A model generated the notes under the pieces. That model had not been told where the DNA came from and ran no database searches. It saw only the letters and a list, made by a program, of their open reading frames with translations. 52,298 bases of DNA from JAVBQG01 sp031549185 (GTDB lineage: Bacteria > Synergistota > Synergistia > Synergistales > Synergistaceae), in NCBI GenBank assembly GCA_031549185.1, contig JAVBQG010000042.1, forward strand, positions 1-52,298, read 5' to 3'. The position numbers were made by a program, and so were the translations under genes. This document shows positions 49,487 through 52,298 of the stretch, one piece after another. Numbering within the stretch: the first letter of the stretch is position 1; each line of letters begins with the position of its first letter.

Positions 49487-50374
49487 ATGAGCGAACGAAT
49501 TGCCAAGGCGAGGACGCCGTTCGAGCAGTCGCTGAGCCAGTTCAAGAAGAACAAGCTGGCGGTGGCGGGTTTCTTCGTGATCGTCCTCCTCTTCGCGGTC
49601 GCCATCGGCACGATCGTGGTCGACTTCGCGACCGACTACGCCTTCTTCGCCAAATACATCACGGGGCAAGAGCTCTCCCGCCGCCTCGCCAAGCCAAATC
49701 TGACCCATATCTTCGGCTGCGACGAGTTCGGGCGGGATCTTTTCCTGCGCATTCTCTGGGGGACGAAGTACTCGCTCTTCATCGGCATCGGCTCCATCGT
49801 CCTCTCGCTGCTGATGGGCGCGCCCTTCGGCATGATCGCCGGCTACTACGGCGGGCGGATCGACAACGCCATCATGCGCGTGATGGACGTGATTCTGGCC
49901 GTGCCCTTCCTGCTGCTCGCCATGGCGAGCGTGGCGGCGCTGGGAACGAGCACGGTCAACCGCCTGATCGCCCTCTCGGTCTCGGGCATCGCGCGATTCG
50001 CGCGCATCGCCCGGGCCTCCGTCATGACGGTCAAGGATAACGAATATATCGAAGCCGCGCGGGCCATTGGCGCGGGCGACCTCGAGATTCTGCTCAAGTA
50101 CATCCTGCCCAATTCGCTCTCCCCCAACCTCGTGCAGGTCTCCCTCGGCGTGGGGAACTCGATCCTGCTGGTCGCCGGGCTGTCGTACCTCGGCCTCGGC
50201 GTGCAGCCGCCGCAGCCGGAGTGGGGTACGATCCTCACCACGGCCAAGATCTACATGCGCGACGCGTGGCACATATCGGTCTTCCCCGGCGCCTTCCTGG
50301 TGCTGGCCGTCATCGCCTTCAACCTCTTCGGCGACGGCCTCCGCGACGCGCTCGACCCGAAGCTGAAGAAGTAG
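49487..50374 (+). CDS. dppC: dipeptide/oligopeptide ABC transporter permease DppC
   Basis: A 295-residue permease with a cytoplasmic N-terminus (PFEQSLSQFKKNKLAVAGFF), then HIFGCDEFGRDLFLRILWGT, the DppC family marker, and the EAA loop ARAIGAGDLEILLKYILPNS. It partners DppB. It lies 6 bases after dppB and 9 before dppD, with GGAG just before its ATG. Membrane topology and length are ordinary for the family. Confidence 0.94.
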   Translation: MSERIAKARTPFEQSLSQFKKNKLAVAGFFVIVLLFAVAIGTIVVDFATDYAFFAKYITGQELSRRLAKPNLTHIFGCDEFGRDLFLRILWGTKYSLFIGIGSIVLSLLMGAPFGMIAGYYGGRIDNAIMRVMDVILAVPFLLLAMASVAALGTSTVNRLIALSVSGIARFARIARASVMTVKDNEYIEAARAIGAGDLEILLKYILPNSLSPNLVQVSLGVGNSILLVAGLSYLGLGVQPPQPEWGTILTTAKIYMRDAWHISVFPGAFLVLAVIAFNLFGDGLRDALDPKLKK

Positions 50375-50383
50375 GGAATCGTC

Positions 50384-51388
50384 ATGAAAAACAAGAACGG
50401 GACAAACGGAACAAAAATTCTTGAGATAAAAGGCCTGCGGGTGTTCTTTCACACGGAGGACGGCACGGTCCACGCGCTCAACGACGTCGACCTGGAGCTG
50501 GCGGACGGCGAGACCCTGGGCCTCGTGGGAGAGACGGGGGCCGGCAAGACGACCCTGGCCAAGAGCGTCATGCGCCTGATCCCCTCCCCTCCCGGCAAGA
50601 TCGAGGCGGGCGAGATCCTCTTCGAGGGCAGGGACCTCGTCAAGGTCTCGCCGGGCGAGATGCTGAGGATCCGGGGCGAGGAGATCTCGATGATCTTCCA
50701 GGACCCGATGTCGGCCCTCAACCCCGTCATCACCGTGGGGGACCAGATCGCGGAGGTGATCCAGACCCACCAGAAGGTCTCGGCGGGCCAGGCGCGAAAC
50801 AAGGCGCTGGAGATGCTGACCACCGTCGGCATCGCGACCGACCGGGCGGACGACTATCCGCACCAGTTCTCCGGCGGCATGAAACAGCGCGTCGTGATCG
50901 CCATCGCGCTCGCCTGCAACCCCCGCATCCTGATCGCCGACGAGCCGACGACGGCGCTGGACGTGACCATTCAGGCCCAGGTGCTGGAGATGATGGAGCG
51001 CCTGAAGGAGAAGTACGGCACGGCCACGATCCTGATCACCCACGACCTCGGCATCGTCGCGCAGATGTGCGAGAACGTCGCCATCCTCTACGCCGGCGAG
51101 GTCGTGGAGTCGGGCCCCGTGCGCGACGTGTTCAAGAACACCGCGCACCCGTACACGGAGGGCCTGTTGGGGGCGATCCCCAAGATTCACCAGAACGCCC
51201 GCCGGCTGCGGCCGATCGACGGCCTGATGCCGGACCCGATGGCGCTGGCCGAGGGCTGCTCCTTCGCCGAGCGCTGCAAGTACGCCGACGCGTTCTGCGC
51301 GAAGAACCACCCGAAGCTCGAGACGCACGGCGGAAGCCACAAGGTCCGCTGCTTCAAACCCCTTGCAAAGGAGGGACAGGCGGGATGA
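50384..51388 (+). CDS. dppD: peptide ABC transporter ATP-binding protein DppD
   Basis: A 334-residue ATPase. It has Walker A GETGAGKTTLAKS, the Q-loop FQDPMSALNP, signature FSGGMKQRV and Walker B ILIADEPTTALD, followed by the oligopeptide-transporter C-terminal domain with cysteines (EGCSFAERCKYADAFC), which in homologues holds an iron-sulfur cluster. It powers import with DppF. The ATG at 50384 has only a weak GGGA site. The stop overlaps the dppF start as ATGA. Confidence 0.94.
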   Translation: MKNKNGTNGTKILEIKGLRVFFHTEDGTVHALNDVDLELADGETLGLVGETGAGKTTLAKSVMRLIPSPPGKIEAGEILFEGRDLVKVSPGEMLRIRGEEISMIFQDPMSALNPVITVGDQIAEVIQTHQKVSAGQARNKALEMLTTVGIATDRADDYPHQFSGGMKQRVVIAIALACNPRILIADEPTTALDVTIQAQVLEMMERLKEKYGTATILITHDLGIVAQMCENVAILYAGEVVESGPVRDVFKNTAHPYTEGLLGAIPKIHQNARRLRPIDGLMPDPMALAEGCSFAERCKYADAFCAKNHPKLETHGGSHKVRCFKPLAKEGQAG

Positions 51389-52298
51389 GCGGAAACGACG
51401 CCCTTCTCGAGGTCCGCAACCTGAAAAAATATTTCGAGACGCCGCGGGGTCCCCTGCAGGCGGTCGACGACGTCTCCTTCAAGGTAGCGAAGGGCGAGAC
51501 GCTGGGCGTGGTCGGCGAGTCCGGCTGCGGCAAGTCGACGCTCGGCCGGGCGATCCTGCGCCTGCACGAGCCGACCGGCGGCCAGGTGCTCTTCGAGGGA
51601 GGCGACATTCTGACCTACGACGCCGGCCGGCTGAAGAAGCTGCGCACGGAGATGCAGATCATCTTCCAGGATCCCTACTCCTCGCTCAACCCCCGCATGA
51701 CCGTCAGCCAGGCGATCGCGGCCCCGCTGATCCTGCAGGGCCTCTTCAAAAAAAGGGACCGGGCGGGGATCGACGCGCGGGTGGGAGAGCTGATGGACCT
51801 GGTCGGCCTCGCTCGGCGCTTCGTCAACTCGTACCCGCACGAGTTGGACGGCGGCAGGCGGCAGCGGATCGGCATCGCGCGGGCCCTCTCGCTGAACCCC
51901 AGGTTCATCGTCTGCGACGAGCCCGTCTCCGCGCTCGACGTCTCCATCCAGGCGCAGGTATTGAATCTGATGCAGGACCTGCAGGCCGAGCTCGGCCTCA
52001 CGTACATGTTCATCACCCACGACCTCTCGGTCGTCAAGCACATCTCCGACGTCATCGTCGTCATGTACCTGGGCCAGGTGGTCGAGCGGGCACAACCCGA
52101 CGCGCTGTTTGCCGGGCCGCTGCACCCCTATACGAAGGCACTGCTCTCCGCGATCCCGATCGCGGATCCCGACATCAAACAAAGAAAGGAGATCTTGAAG
52201 GGCGAGATCAGTTCGCCGGTGGGTATGGGACCGGGGTGCCGTTTTGCCAAACGCTGCCCCGCATTCAAACCGGAGTGCGCAGAAAAGCCAGTCGTAGA
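51385..52298 (+). CDS. dppF: peptide ABC transporter ATP-binding protein DppF, cut by window end
   Basis: The first 304 residues of the second ATPase. GGAGGG at 51370-51375 precedes ATG 51385, which overlaps the dppD stop. Motifs: Walker A GESGCGKSTLGRA, Q-loop FQDPYSSLNPRMTV, Walker B FIVCDEPVSALD and the C-terminal Cys cluster region GCRFAKRCPAFKPEC. The signature reads LDGGRRQR instead of the usual SGGQRQR, an unusual variation in the part that contacts ATP in the dimer. The frame is still open at 52298. No peptide-binding protein (dppA) lies upstream in the operon; it may follow beyond the window. Confidence 0.92.
   Translation, partial: MSGNDALLEVRNLKKYFETPRGPLQAVDDVSFKVAKGETLGVVGESGCGKSTLGRAILRLHEPTGGQVLFEGGDILTYDAGRLKKLRTEMQIIFQDPYSSLNPRMTVSQAIAAPLILQGLFKKRDRAGIDARVGELMDLVGLARRFVNSYPHELDGGRRQRIGIARALSLNPRFIVCDEPVSALDVSIQAQVLNLMQDLQAELGLTYMFITHDLSVVKHISDVIVVMYLGQVVERAQPDALFAGPLHPYTKALLSAIPIADPDIKQRKEILKGEISSPVGMGPGCRFAKRCPAFKPECAEKPVV

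Noticed and set aside
48671..51340. An 889-codon minus-strand frame opposite dppB-dppD
   Set aside because: The sense strand codes three well-matched Dpp proteins. The antisense translation has no recognisable feature.
1..52298. tRNA or rRNA genes
   Set aside because: I scanned the gaps between genes and saw no cloverleaf-like or rRNA sequence. A covariance-model search would settle this.

Overview
The window is about 52 kb of GC-rich bacterial DNA (roughly 60% or more by eye) with many GTG and TTG starts and tight, often overlapping gene ends. The mix of genes points to an anaerobic, amino-acid- and peptide-using bacterium, most likely a Synergistota member (inference; a Clostridia relative is not excluded). 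Signs are a UGA-encoded selenoprotein of the glycine/sarcosine/betaine reductase family, a peptidase-Dpp transporter operon, a complete-looking anaerobic corrin-ring pathway with several gene fusions, and type IV pilin genes.

Layout. 1-4.5 kb: an AraC-type regulator, an MFS exporter and an ABC exporter, each of the two exporters closed by a clear hairpin terminator. 4.5-8.4 kb (minus strand): three minor type IV pilins, one of them about 975 residues long, in visibly less GC-rich DNA. 8.6-9.7 kb: an IS30-type transposase remnant abutting a metallo-beta-lactamase-fold hydrolase. 10-15 kb: an exported OB-fold protein, a FecR-domain protein and a CHASE2/HD-GYP c-di-GMP phosphodiesterase, convergent with and overlapping an orphan sensor kinase. 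15-18.6 kb: a Gdx/SugE exporter, a small Cys-rich DUF6485-type protein, a frameshifted MarC gene, a HigBA-like toxin-antitoxin pair with its promoter, and a Fic protein.

18.6-35.5 kb (minus strand) is a tetrapyrrole/cobalamin block. Read in the direction of transcription it runs: cobalamin riboswitch and terminator, cbiC, exported cbiK, a periplasmic binding protein, cbiD, cbiE, cbiT, cbiF, a cbiG-cbiH-cbiJ fusion, cbiL, a Gate-domain membrane protein, hemA (apparently frameshifted near its start), a sirC-hemC fusion, a cobA-hemD fusion and hemL. This covers 5-aminolevulinate formation from glutamyl-tRNA (HemA, HemL), uroporphyrinogen III (HemC, HemD), sirohydrochlorin (CobA, SirC) and the early anaerobic corrin steps. 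hemB and the late steps (cbiA, cbiP, cbiB, cobU/S/T) are not in the window.

35.7-41 kb (minus strand) is a catabolic unit: GrdE-like proprotein, GrdB-like selenoprotein with a SECIS-like hairpin after the UGA, an AraC regulator and a sodium:solute symporter. 41.2-45.8 kb: a diguanylate cyclase overlapping a hybrid histidine kinase, then a DedA-PAP2-LssY fusion. 46-52.3 kb (plus strand): a promoter with operator-like repeats driving an M19 dipeptidase, an M20 amidohydrolase and dppBCDF, the last cut by the window end.

Three families of palindromic repeats lie between genes. The most striking is an element of about 80-90 bp with inverted ends whose internal words vary while staying palindromic. 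One 90-bp copy lies in frame inside the Gate-domain gene of the cobalamin block.
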